64,000 nucleotides of DNA from Phycisphaerae bacterium. Lineage in GTDB: Bacteria > Planctomycetota > Phycisphaerae > UBA1845 > PWPN01. The notes beneath the pieces are model-generated. The model had not been told where the DNA came from, did not search any database, and saw only the letters and a list, made by a program, of their open reading frames with translations. Position numbers and translations under genes: made by a program. The stretch is taken from the NCBI GenBank assembly GCA_018003015.1, contig JAGNEZ010000029.1:1-64000 (forward strand). Direction: 5' to 3'. Shown here piece after piece: positions 35,661-44,259 of this stretch; the stretch's first letter is position 1, and every line of letters starts with the position of its first letter.

Positions 35661-38600
35661 ATGCGCTCGCGGTTCACTGATCCGGCCCGATTTGGCGGTT
35701 GTCTTCCCGTTGTTATGGCCGTCTTCCTGGTTGGCGGACTCCTGGCCGGCCAAGCCTCGGCCCAGACCGCCGTGGTCGCGGATGGCGTCTTGACCTTCAC
35801 GGCCACCGGGGCCGACGAAACCATCCAGTTGACCACCGACGTATTCGCGGCAGACAGCGTCGCCGCCGGCGTCCCGGCCGAGGATACCGCCGTCGTTCAG
35901 ATACTCTACGCCGTCAAGCCCGGCGCTCCGGTGGCCTTCTTCGTGGCCGGCGGTAACGTGGCCAGCCAGGCCGACCTGGATGCCATCACCTTGGATGCGG
36001 TCTCCTCGATCGTCGTCCGGGCCATGGCCGGCGCCGATGATGTGGATTGCAGCATGTTCGCCGGTGACGACACCCCGCCGGTAGAGGTTTGGGGCGGCCC
36101 AGGCGACGACATCATCACCGGCAGCGGCGGGGACGATACCCTCAACGGCGAGGGCGACAACGACCTCATCAACGGCGGCAAGGGCAAGGACGCCATCGAC
36201 GGTGGCGGCGGAGACGACATCCTCAACGGCGGCGAGGATGAGGACACCATTGCCGGGGGTGGCGGCAACGACCTGGTTCGAGGCGACAGAGGGGCTGACG
36301 AACTGGGTGGCGGAGGCGGATTCGACGTCCTCGACTACGCCACCGACGCGGGGCTCTACGCGGTCGTCGTCAGTCTGGACTCCAATACCGCTACAGACGG
36401 GTGGGGCGATGCGGACGCCCTGGCGGACGATACCTTCGCCGCCATTCGCGGAAAAGGCACCAACGACACACTGACCGGTGATCCCATCCGCCCAACCACA
36501 ATCCTCGGTGGCGGCGGCGACGACACCATCACCGGTGGAAGCCAGCGCGATGTGCTCCTGGGTGACAGCGGCAACGACACCATCGACGCGGGGACCGGGA
36601 ACGTCGGCGACATCGTGTTCGGTGGAAGCGGCAATGACATTATCTACGGCCGGGAGGGCGGCGATCTCCTCGTGGGTGACGGCCCCTTGCCACCCGACTG
36701 GGGAGCGACCGGATCGGGTGACTACGATCCGCTGGTGACGGCCGTGGGCCCGATTCCCTGGGACGCCATGCTGGATCCGGCCGCGATGATCGCCTCAACC
36801 TCGATCGGTAATGATGACATCTTCGGCGGCGACGGCTCCGATTTCATCTACGGATGTGGCGGCAGCGACCGGATCATCGGCGACGAACACCAGGATGCGG
36901 CCAACGCCGGCGGCGATACGATCTACGGCGATTTCGATTACGACATCAACGCTGACGGCTTCATCGGCCTCAACGCCCCAGGAGGCCCCGACGAGGTGGG
37001 AACCGCCCTGGCGGGAACGGGCATCTTCGCCGGCGCCGCCGATGAAATCATGGGCTGCGCCGGGGCAGACATCATCTACGCCGGTGCCGGAAACGACATG
37101 GTCAGCGGTGGCGACGGCGGGGATACCATCGAAGGCGGAACGGGAATGTTCGATACGCTCTATGGCGGAGCGGTCGGCTATGATCCTGAAACCGACTTCC
37201 CAACCTGGCTCCCGACCAATGACGGCAGCGCCGCCGACACTGTGACTTTTGTCCAGATCCCCCTGGTGGCGGAAGGCGGGGCCAGTGTCCTCCTCGACCT
37301 GGGGGCGGGCACGCTTGACTCCGGCGGATTCGCCATGGATGACGGCAGCGGCGGCCTCGATCTCCTGTTCGGCTTTGAGAACGCCACCGGCTCAGTCAAC
37401 GACGATATCCTCTACGGAACCAACGCGTTTCGCCTTCCCGACATGATGCTGCCGCCGAACCCGGATGCCAACATGGTGGACCGGGATAACATCCTCATCG
37501 GTATGGGCGGCAACGATATCATTGTCGGGCGCATGGGCAACGACTACCTGGTCGGCGATGATCCCATGGATATCACCGTGGTCGGTAACGATCAGATCTG
37601 GGGCGATATGGGCGATCACACCAACCCGGCCTTGGCGGGCAACGACCTCCTTGACGGCGGCCCGGGCGACGACCAGCTGCACGGTGAGGGTGGCGACGAC
37701 ACCATCGGCGGAGGTGCCGGCACCAATGTGCTCTACGGCGGACCCGGCGAAGATATCCTCGATTACAGCGGTTTTGCCGGTACGGTCACCGTCGACCTGA
37801 GCGCCGCGGGCAACGGAACCACGACCGGCGACTTCGACGGCGATGGCAACAACGATACCACCGACACAATCCCCACCTGCGACAACCTGACCCCGGCTCC
37901 GGTCCCGAACGGCGCCGCCGTCGCTCTGGCGGCCATCGACTGCACCCTGGCAGTGAACAAGGACCTGGACCGCTTCGAAGTCGTCCAGGGCGGTTTCGGA
38001 AACGACACCATTCGCGGCTACGCCGACTTCCCGACCGAGATCTACGGCCTCTTCGGTGACGACACATTGACCGGCGGCGCCAAGGCGGATCTGGTGGACG
38101 GAGGGGCCGGCAACGACACCATCGAGGGCTTGGCGGGCGACGACGTGTTGCTCGGTAACGCCGGTACGGATACGGTGACCTACGCCTCTTCGGCCGCCAA
38201 TCAGCCCGTGACCGTCAACCTGCGAACCTTGGGTATCCAGGACACCGTCTCCGCGGGCTTCGACACCCTCAGCGGATTCGAGAACTTGACCGGGGGAGCC
38301 GGCAATGACACGCTCATCGGCGATTCGTACCCGAATGTCATCACCGGCGGCCTGGGCAACGACTATCTCCTCGGACAAGGTGACCAGGATGTCTTCCAGA
38401 ACGGCCACTGGGTCGTGCTGGAGGACACCCTCGATGGCGGAGGTGGAACCAACTACGCCGACTACCGCTTCGTCCCCGATGCGACTCCGAACACCAACGC
38501 CAACGTTCCAGGTGGGTACGGGGTCGATCCCGGCAATCCCAACCACGTGCTCCACGACGGCTTCGGTGGAAGCGATGTCCTGCTGAACATCGCCGCCAAA

Positions 38601-39602
38601 CTGGCTCCCAACGCTACCCTGACCGTCACCACCGGCCCGGACCAGGTCATCAAGCCGGGCGGCAGCGTCACCCTGGCGGGTGCGGCCACCGGCGGGGCCA
38701 CCGGCGTCGCCGCCAACTACAAGTACGTCTGGAACACCGAGCCGCCGACGGCCATGCCCCCCGGCTCCGCGTGGGATGACTGCACCGTGACCATTCCCGG
38801 TCTGAGCAACCGCTGCATTGCCCAGCCGGTCGCCTCACCGGAGACGACCACCACATACCGGCTGACGGTTGTTGACTTGAACTCGGGAACCGACACCAAC
38901 CAGTTGGTCGCCTCCGATTTCGTGAAGGTGACCGTGGCCACCGAACTGGTCGTCGATGCGGGCAATGACCACAGCATCAGCGTCGGTGGCAGCACTCAGT
39001 TGACGGGTGTTGCCACCGGCGGCGTGACGCCGTATACCGTGTCGTGGGCCCCGGCTACGGGGTTGTCCAGCACCACCATCCTCCTGCCTGTCGCGTCGCC
39101 CTCGACGACCACCAGCTACACGCTGACCGTCACCGATCAGACCGGACAGACCGTGAGCGACAGCGTCACCGTCCGGGTGGCCAACGCCTTCTCCGTGAAC
39201 GCCGGCCCGGATGTGACCATCAACGAGGGCGCGAGCACCCAGCTGACCTGCCTGGCCAACGGCGGAACCGAACCCTACACCTATCTGTGGAGCCCCGCGA
39301 CCGGCCTGAGCTCGACGACCATCACCAGCCCAGTGGCGAGTCCGACGGTGACGACAACCTACACCGTCCAGGTCACCGACGCCGCGTCGCGGATCACGAC
39401 CGACTCCGTCGTCGTGACCGTGCTGCCCGTATCGGCCCAGCATCCCGATCCGGAACCAACCGGCCCGGATGACTCGACCACCACCGGCCAGGACTCGCCC
39501 ACCAATCGGATCGTCCCGCTCTGCGGCAGTGGCGCCGGTCTGACGTTCGGGCTGATGAGCGCTTTGTTCATGGCCATGCTGCGGCGCAGGAATTGGAGAT
39601 GA
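35661..39602 (+). CDS. Sec-exported RTX calcium-repeat protein with PKD-like domains and a Cys-Gly C-terminal anchor
   Basis: Product of 1313 residues. The signal peptide (hydrophobic 12-30) ends in QASAQ. From about residue 140 to 930 there are blocks of RTX nonapeptides (GGxGxDxxx), interspersed with DYSGF/DYA-type capping segments. Three Ig/PKD-like repeats of ~85 residues (about 985-1260) share GPD/GND-x-x-I-x-x-G-x-S-x-x-L and TTTYTLTVTD. The tail (1286-1313) is PLCGSGAG, a hydrophobic helix and RRR. It probably forms a Ca-stabilised beta-roll stalk at the cell surface. ATG 35661, after GGAGGG with a 7-bp spacer, begins the signal peptide; upstream in-frame starts at 35601-35616 are rejected. 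It lies 65 bp after the FG-GAP gene. Confidence 0.87.
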   Translation: MRSRFTDPARFGGCLPVVMAVFLVGGLLAGQASAQTAVVADGVLTFTATGADETIQLTTDVFAADSVAAGVPAEDTAVVQILYAVKPGAPVAFFVAGGNVASQADLDAITLDAVSSIVVRAMAGADDVDCSMFAGDDTPPVEVWGGPGDDIITGSGGDDTLNGEGDNDLINGGKGKDAIDGGGGDDILNGGEDEDTIAGGGGNDLVRGDRGADELGGGGGFDVLDYATDAGLYAVVVSLDSNTATDGWGDADALADDTFAAIRGKGTNDTLTGDPIRPTTILGGGGDDTITGGSQRDVLLGDSGNDTIDAGTGNVGDIVFGGSGNDIIYGREGGDLLVGDGPLPPDWGATGSGDYDPLVTAVGPIPWDAMLDPAAMIASTSIGNDDIFGGDGSDFIYGCGGSDRIIGDEHQDAANAGGDTIYGDFDYDINADGFIGLNAPGGPDEVGTALAGTGIFAGAADEIMGCAGADIIYAGAGNDMVSGGDGGDTIEGGTGMFDTLYGGAVGYDPETDFPTWLPTNDGSAADTVTFVQIPLVAEGGASVLLDLGAGTLDSGGFAMDDGSGGLDLLFGFENATGSVNDDILYGTNAFRLPDMMLPPNPDANMVDRDNILIGMGGNDIIVGRMGNDYLVGDDPMDITVVGNDQIWGDMGDHTNPALAGNDLLDGGPGDDQLHGEGGDDTIGGGAGTNVLYGGPGEDILDYSGFAGTVTVDLSAAGNGTTTGDFDGDGNNDTTDTIPTCDNLTPAPVPNGAAVALAAIDCTLAVNKDLDRFEVVQGGFGNDTIRGYADFPTEIYGLFGDDTLTGGAKADLVDGGAGNDTIEGLAGDDVLLGNAGTDTVTYASSAANQPVTVNLRTLGIQDTVSAGFDTLSGFENLTGGAGNDTLIGDSYPNVITGGLGNDYLLGQGDQDVFQNGHWVVLEDTLDGGGGTNYADYRFVPDATPNTNANVPGGYGVDPGNPNHVLHDGFGGSDVLLNIAAKLAPNATLTVTTGPDQVIKPGGSVTLAGAATGGATGVAANYKYVWNTEPPTAMPPGSAWDDCTVTIPGLSNRCIAQPVASPETTTTYRLTVVDLNSGTDTNQLVASDFVKVTVATELVVDAGNDHSISVGGSTQLTGVATGGVTPYTVSWAPATGLSSTTILLPVASPSTTTSYTLTVTDQTGQTVSDSVTVRVANAFSVNAGPDVTINEGASTQLTCLANGGTEPYTYLWSPATGLSSTTITSPVASPTVTTTYTVQVTDAASRITTDSVVVTVLPVSAQHPDPEPTGPDDSTTTGQDSPTNRIVPLCGSGAGLTFGLMSALFMAMLRRRNWR
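36085..36320 (+). repeat. First block of RTX nonapeptide-coding repeats
   Basis: About eight consecutive 27-bp units encode GGxGxDxxx nonapeptides (for example GSGGDDTLN, GEGDNDLIN, GGGGDDILN). Further shorter blocks follow near 36500-36670, 36820-36900, 37030-37140, 37490-37750 and 38060-38380. Each pair of nonapeptides coordinates Ca2+ in the family's parallel beta-roll. Confidence 0.8.
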
Positions 39603-39633
39603 CCACGGTCCCCCCAAGGGAGTGAGGATAGCG

Positions 39634-42600
39634 ATGCGATCCAACCGGATGGGTATTCGTGTGCAGGTTCGACCACTGACCGGCCCGCTGGTAATCATCG
39701 CCTGCGCGATGGCTGGCGCCGCGGCATGGAGCTCAGCCGCCTATGGCGCCGGCGGTGCTACGGGGCTGGTGACACAGTCCGCTACGGAGTACACGCTTGT
39801 CCTCGATCCTCGACAGTCGAGCGAAGCCATCACTCAGCGCCTGGCGAGCGCCGGCCACCCGAGCATCAGCCGTATTCCCGGCTTGCCGCCCCGCTTCGCC
39901 CACTACCGCTTGATTACCGTGCCCGCGGCGGATCAGACCACCAAGGATCAGCTCCTCGCTGTGGATGGCGTCCTGGCCGTTCGAAACGTCCATCGTTGCG
40001 CCAGCCTCGACTACCCGATCCTGGAAACCGGCCAGATCATCGCCAAGTTCAAGCCCGGTACTCCCTATGCCCAGGTGCAGTCCACCGCGGCTCGGCACGG
40101 CTGCACGATTCGACGGCAGTTCGCTTTGCTCAACCAGGTCTACGTGCTCAATCTCAACGATTCAACCCTCACAGGTATGCAGTGCGCCGCGGCTCTTGCC
40201 GCCGAGCCCAACGTGGTGTTCAGCCATCCAAGTCTCCTCTTCAAGCTGGAGAAACACGCGGAGTCGATCGACGACCCGCTCTATCCCTATCAGTGGCACC
40301 TCCAGAACACCGGACAGTTGCCCGGTGCGACGCCTGGGGAGGATATCAAGGCCCCCGAAGCCTGGGAAATCACCCAGGGACAGGGCGCCGTTATCGCCGT
40401 CATCGACGATTCAATTCAGAAAGACCACGAGGATCTGAAGGACAACTACTTGACCGGCGTGGACATGCTGGGCTCGACATTCAACGACGACTGGAGCGAC
40501 CCCTCATGGGTCGTTCCGGGTGACTCGGATGGCGACCCGAGCCCCTATTTCGGACCTGATCCGTACCTCGGCACGGTGACGGGTCTGTATGGCGAGTTTC
40601 ATGGTACCTGCGTGTCCGGCATCATCTGCGCCCGAGCCAACAACGTCGGGGTACGCGGCGTGGCCCCGATGGCCAGCCTCGTGGGCTGCAAAATCGGCTT
40701 GGGCAGCCTCTACACCATGGATCAGGATGTGGCCGACGCTTTCATCTTCGCCGAGACCAACGGCGCCATGGCGGTGAACAACAGCTGGGGCGGTCCCGGT
40801 CAGGCAATCCTCCCCACCATCCCCAACACGAGTCTCATGCTGCCCGATTTGATCAGCGAGACAATCAAGACCGTCTCCACCGTGGGACGCGGTGGACGCG
40901 GCATGCTGGTGCTCTACTCCGCCGGCAACTCAAGCATGCTGATCAGTTTCGGTAACATCTACGGAGGCGTGCCGCAGGTGATGGCCATCGGTGCCACCAT
41001 GCGAAACGGCCTGATTGCCTGTTACAGCGACTACGGCCCCGAAATGTCCGTCTGTGCCCCCGGCGGCGGATCGGCGGCCCCCCGGGACACCATGGGCGGC
41101 GGCATCGCTCTCAGCGACTGCTTCGAGGCCGATATCGCGACCACCGACGACTCGGAAGTCCCCGGCTACTGGATCACCAACTACGATCTGGTGGGCAATA
41201 CCTGGGTGTTCTTGCCCGGCTATCCGATCCGCGGCCTTAACCCCCCGATGAAGTTCCTTACCTCCGGGACCTACTTTCCGGGGCCAAACTGCATTCCCTC
41301 TTGGCCCGGCGGCACTTTCTGCATCCCTCAAGTGCCTGATAACTATGAAACCGTGGACTTCCCGCAGCAGGACTACACGCGGCACATGAATGGCACCTCG
41401 GCGTCATGCCCGGTCGTGACCGGCGTCGCCGCCCTCACGTTCAGCATCAATCCGAATATGACTGCTCAGGAGGCTCGCAATCTCATCGAGCACACCGCCG
41501 ACCGGATTCTGGCACCCAACGAGTACTGGGATCCGATCACCGGCCACAACGACCGCTACGGGCACGGGCGGGTCAATGCCTATCGGGCCGTGCAGGCCGC
41601 CCAGGCCGCCAAGACTTGGCCGAGCCCGATCAAGAACATCCAGAACGTCAGCTCACAGGCTCTCGTCCGCCTCTTCTGGGAGTTCCCGGATTGGGATGAG
41701 GATGGATTCGCCGATGCCGATGCCGCAGCCGTCCTGATCGTGCGGGCGCCTAGCGGTAAGCTGCTCTGGGCCCCGACCGACGGCGTCGAATACACCGTGG
41801 GCCAGCAGGTCGCACCGGGCGTGGTGGTCGTGGCCAACTCGCTGATCGATACGCTTGATCAGACCGGCCTCCAGGCCGGCAAGTACGACTTCGCGTTCTT
41901 CACCCGGAACGGCTCCAACTACTACTCCTGGGGCCGCAGCGTGACCGTCACCACCACCGGAACCATCACCATGCCCCTCGCCTCGATCTCGGCTGCGCCG
42001 GTCGCCGGGCGAGCTCCGCTGACAACCCACTTCGCCGCCGGCGTCATCGATCCCAGCCACGGCGTGAAAAACCTGACCTACCAGTGGGACTTCGGTGACG
42101 GAACCGCAATCAGTAACGAAGTGACGCCCGATCATACCTACACCATCGCCGGCGAGTACTTCCCCCAGGTGACGGTCACGGATTCCGCCGGGCTCTCCGC
42201 CAAGGCCAGCACACGCATCGTCGTCTCCGGCGCCGCCAACAAGCCCCCGCAGGCCAGTATCGTGGCGAGCAAGACCAGCGGACAGGCGCCGCTGCCCATC
42301 GTCTTCCAGGGCTTCGGTACCGATGCGGATATCGGCGGTTTCATCGTGCGGTATGACTGGGACTTCGGTGACGGCTCGACCGCCTCCGGCCAGATCGTGG
42401 AGCACGTCTTCGTGGCCGGCGGGACCTACGGCGTCAGTCTGACCGTAACCGACGACCAGGGCGCCTCCGGCAGCACCAGCATCCTCATCAGCGTGAGCGG
42501 GGCAAGCTCGACCTTGGCCGAAACCGATCCGCCCAATACCTTGGGTCGGTCCCTGCCCCAGTGCGGCATGGGCCTGCCGGTGGCCCTAATCGGCGTCTCG

Positions 42601-42645
42601 GTGGGGCTCGTGACCATGCGCACCGGCCGCCGCCGACGCACTTGA
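39634..42645 (+). CDS. Subtilisin-family (S8) serine protease with two PKD domains and a Cys-Gly C-terminal anchor
   Basis: Product of 1003 residues. The signal peptide (about 12-38) is followed by a propeptide-like region (about 45-200), then the S8 domain with Asp258 (AVIDDS), His323 (FHGTCVSG), the oxyanion Asn region (NNSWGGPG, about 382-389) and Ser589 (NGTSASCPVV). The catalytic domain carries a large insert between His and Ser. Two PKD domains (about 785-865 and 870-955) each have WDFGDG. The tail (975-1003) is PQCGMGLP, a hydrophobic helix and RRRR, like the RTX neighbour. GAGGATAGCG precedes ATG 39634. It follows the RTX gene by 31 bp, so cotranscription is likely. Confidence 0.9.
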   Translation: MRSNRMGIRVQVRPLTGPLVIIACAMAGAAAWSSAAYGAGGATGLVTQSATEYTLVLDPRQSSEAITQRLASAGHPSISRIPGLPPRFAHYRLITVPAADQTTKDQLLAVDGVLAVRNVHRCASLDYPILETGQIIAKFKPGTPYAQVQSTAARHGCTIRRQFALLNQVYVLNLNDSTLTGMQCAAALAAEPNVVFSHPSLLFKLEKHAESIDDPLYPYQWHLQNTGQLPGATPGEDIKAPEAWEITQGQGAVIAVIDDSIQKDHEDLKDNYLTGVDMLGSTFNDDWSDPSWVVPGDSDGDPSPYFGPDPYLGTVTGLYGEFHGTCVSGIICARANNVGVRGVAPMASLVGCKIGLGSLYTMDQDVADAFIFAETNGAMAVNNSWGGPGQAILPTIPNTSLMLPDLISETIKTVSTVGRGGRGMLVLYSAGNSSMLISFGNIYGGVPQVMAIGATMRNGLIACYSDYGPEMSVCAPGGGSAAPRDTMGGGIALSDCFEADIATTDDSEVPGYWITNYDLVGNTWVFLPGYPIRGLNPPMKFLTSGTYFPGPNCIPSWPGGTFCIPQVPDNYETVDFPQQDYTRHMNGTSASCPVVTGVAALTFSINPNMTAQEARNLIEHTADRILAPNEYWDPITGHNDRYGHGRVNAYRAVQAAQAAKTWPSPIKNIQNVSSQALVRLFWEFPDWDEDGFADADAAAVLIVRAPSGKLLWAPTDGVEYTVGQQVAPGVVVVANSLIDTLDQTGLQAGKYDFAFFTRNGSNYYSWGRSVTVTTTGTITMPLASISAAPVAGRAPLTTHFAAGVIDPSHGVKNLTYQWDFGDGTAISNEVTPDHTYTIAGEYFPQVTVTDSAGLSAKASTRIVVSGAANKPPQASIVASKTSGQAPLPIVFQGFGTDADIGGFIVRYDWDFGDGSTASGQIVEHVFVAGGTYGVSLTVTDDQGASGSTSILISVSGASSTLAETDPPNTLGRSLPQCGMGLPVALIGVSVGLVTMRTGRRRRT

Positions 42646-42766
42646 GATCAACACCAAGCATCGCCCGCCTCCCGGTGGGTACGGCATGGGACCGGCGGAA
42701 GGCACACCCCTTCGACCGGCCCGTGCGTTTCCGTGCCACCCGGCCGTCTGAACGTGCGGCGCTGAT

Positions 42767-44248
42767 CTACAACTTCACGCGGGTCACCACGATCCCTTCA
42801 GGATCCCGGTAGGTCTTGGCGTCGTCCTCGGTGCGAACGGTCGCACATCGGGTCAGGAAATACAGCGTCGGCTCGACGATGTGCTGGTTGTTCAGGAAAG
42901 GTTCTGTGTACTTGATGGCTCCGTACTTGGCCTCGTCGATGTGGTGCTGCCGCCCCACGCGATCATCCCAGTCCACGCCCTCGGTCAGGAAACCGTGCGG
43001 GCCGTAATGATGCTTGGCCGCGGCCCGCAGGATGGTCAGCCCGTCGGTTAGGTACCTCACCTCCCCCGTGTCCGAGTAGGCCTCCAGGAAGGCCAGCGAT
43101 GCTTCGGCGTTCTCCCACATGTACGACGTATTCCAGCTGTCCTCCATGAACAGCAGGCCGGTCGTCGGGAGTCCGTTGCGATCCTCACTCATCTTGAACC
43201 GCTCCAGGCGCGGCAGGATCTTCTCCAGGGCGAATCGGCCCAGGGCCGGGTCCCCCAGAACCTGGCCGGCGCGGCGGATGACTCGGAACGCGGTCGAGCA
43301 GGTCACGTTCTCCTCGGCGTCGTAGGTGTCATGGTTGATGCTGGCATAGAATCCGCCCGCCCGCATGAAGGCCTGGACCCCGGTCCGCAACTTCTCCCGG
43401 TAATCGCCCAGCTTCCGGTCGATCATCTCCGCCCATAATTGCAGGATGAACAAGCCGTCGCCACTGGTGGCAAAGAAGGCATCGTCGCCACCCTCGGCCG
43501 CCCGCGGATACGAGCTGCCGTCCGGTGTGCAGCGGCGGGGAAACCAGCCGTTGGCCAGCGGCTTGAGGTGAGCATCGAGCCAGCGGGCGTATGCGACGGC
43601 CGCAGCCCGCAGCCGGCTCCGGCGGCGCTCGTCGAGATCCGAACAGAACAGCATCTGAACCGCCACTTTGGCGGTCGAGCCAGGACAAAACCAGTCGTTC
43701 GTGTGCTTGAAATTGAGCACGATCCGATCGGTGGGAATGTGCCGGTACCCGCGGATCAAACCGCTACCGGTGTCGATGAAGCCATTGTCGAGAACGTGGT
43801 CGATGACCGAAAGGGCGGTCCGTTCCATGTCCATCTTGCCGGTAAACCGGGCCCATCGAATTAGTTCGTAAGCCCCACCAACGGCATTGGCCGCCCACCC
43901 CGGGCCTTCCAGCGGGCCAAAGTCGTGCCAGCCCATGATCGCAGCGTCGGGATCAACGAAACTCGATTTGGAGCACGCTCGGCCACGGCAAGTGGTCATG
44001 CACCGGGTGAGCGTAAACCGGAGCGAGTCGGCGGCACTGTCGAAGATCGTGTAACGCGGATTCTCCGGGACGTAGAATCGGCCGGGGGAGAGCGAGCCCC
44101 GGGAGGCAGGAAGGCTAGACGACGGCCGGCTCTCGGCGGCTTCGACCGCGTACCGGGCCTGAGGCCAGCTGGCCGTCAGACTCGCCATGGCGGCTCCACC
44201 CATGTGACGGAGAAAGCCGCGGCGATCCAATTCCGTGACACGATGCAT
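42767..44248 (-). CDS. Tat-exported protein with an (alpha/alpha)-barrel-like fold, probable sugar-active enzyme
   Basis: Product of 493 residues. The N-terminus DRRGFLRHMGGAAMAS is a twin-arginine signal (about 1-35). The body is helical, with regularly spaced aromatic/acidic segments such as MGWHDFGPLEGPGWAANAVGGAYELIRWA, TNDWFCPGSTAKVAVQML, GDDAFFATSGDGLFILQLWAEM and FMEDSWNTSYMWENAEASLAFLEAY. This suggests an alpha/alpha toroid as in uronate or unsaturated-glycan hydrolases. I cannot name a family. GGGAGGTGAG immediately upstream fixes the start. It lies 11 bp downstream of the glycoside-hydrolase-like gene, so they form an operon. Confidence 0.72.
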   Translation of the reverse strand: MHRVTELDRRGFLRHMGGAAMASLTASWPQARYAVEAAESRPSSSLPASRGSLSPGRFYVPENPRYTIFDSAADSLRFTLTRCMTTCRGRACSKSSFVDPDAAIMGWHDFGPLEGPGWAANAVGGAYELIRWARFTGKMDMERTALSVIDHVLDNGFIDTGSGLIRGYRHIPTDRIVLNFKHTNDWFCPGSTAKVAVQMLFCSDLDERRRSRLRAAAVAYARWLDAHLKPLANGWFPRRCTPDGSSYPRAAEGGDDAFFATSGDGLFILQLWAEMIDRKLGDYREKLRTGVQAFMRAGGFYASINHDTYDAEENVTCSTAFRVIRRAGQVLGDPALGRFALEKILPRLERFKMSEDRNGLPTTGLLFMEDSWNTSYMWENAEASLAFLEAYSDTGEVRYLTDGLTILRAAAKHHYGPHGFLTEGVDWDDRVGRQHHIDEAKYGAIKYTEPFLNNQHIVEPTLYFLTRCATVRTEDDAKTYRDPEGIVVTRVKL

Positions 44249-44259
44249 GGCTCACCTCC

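Noticed and set aside
36085-38400. Possible CRISPR or satellite array
   Set aside because: The periodic GGC-GGN-GAC pattern is in frame and encodes RTX nonapeptides; there are no identical repeats with unique spacers.
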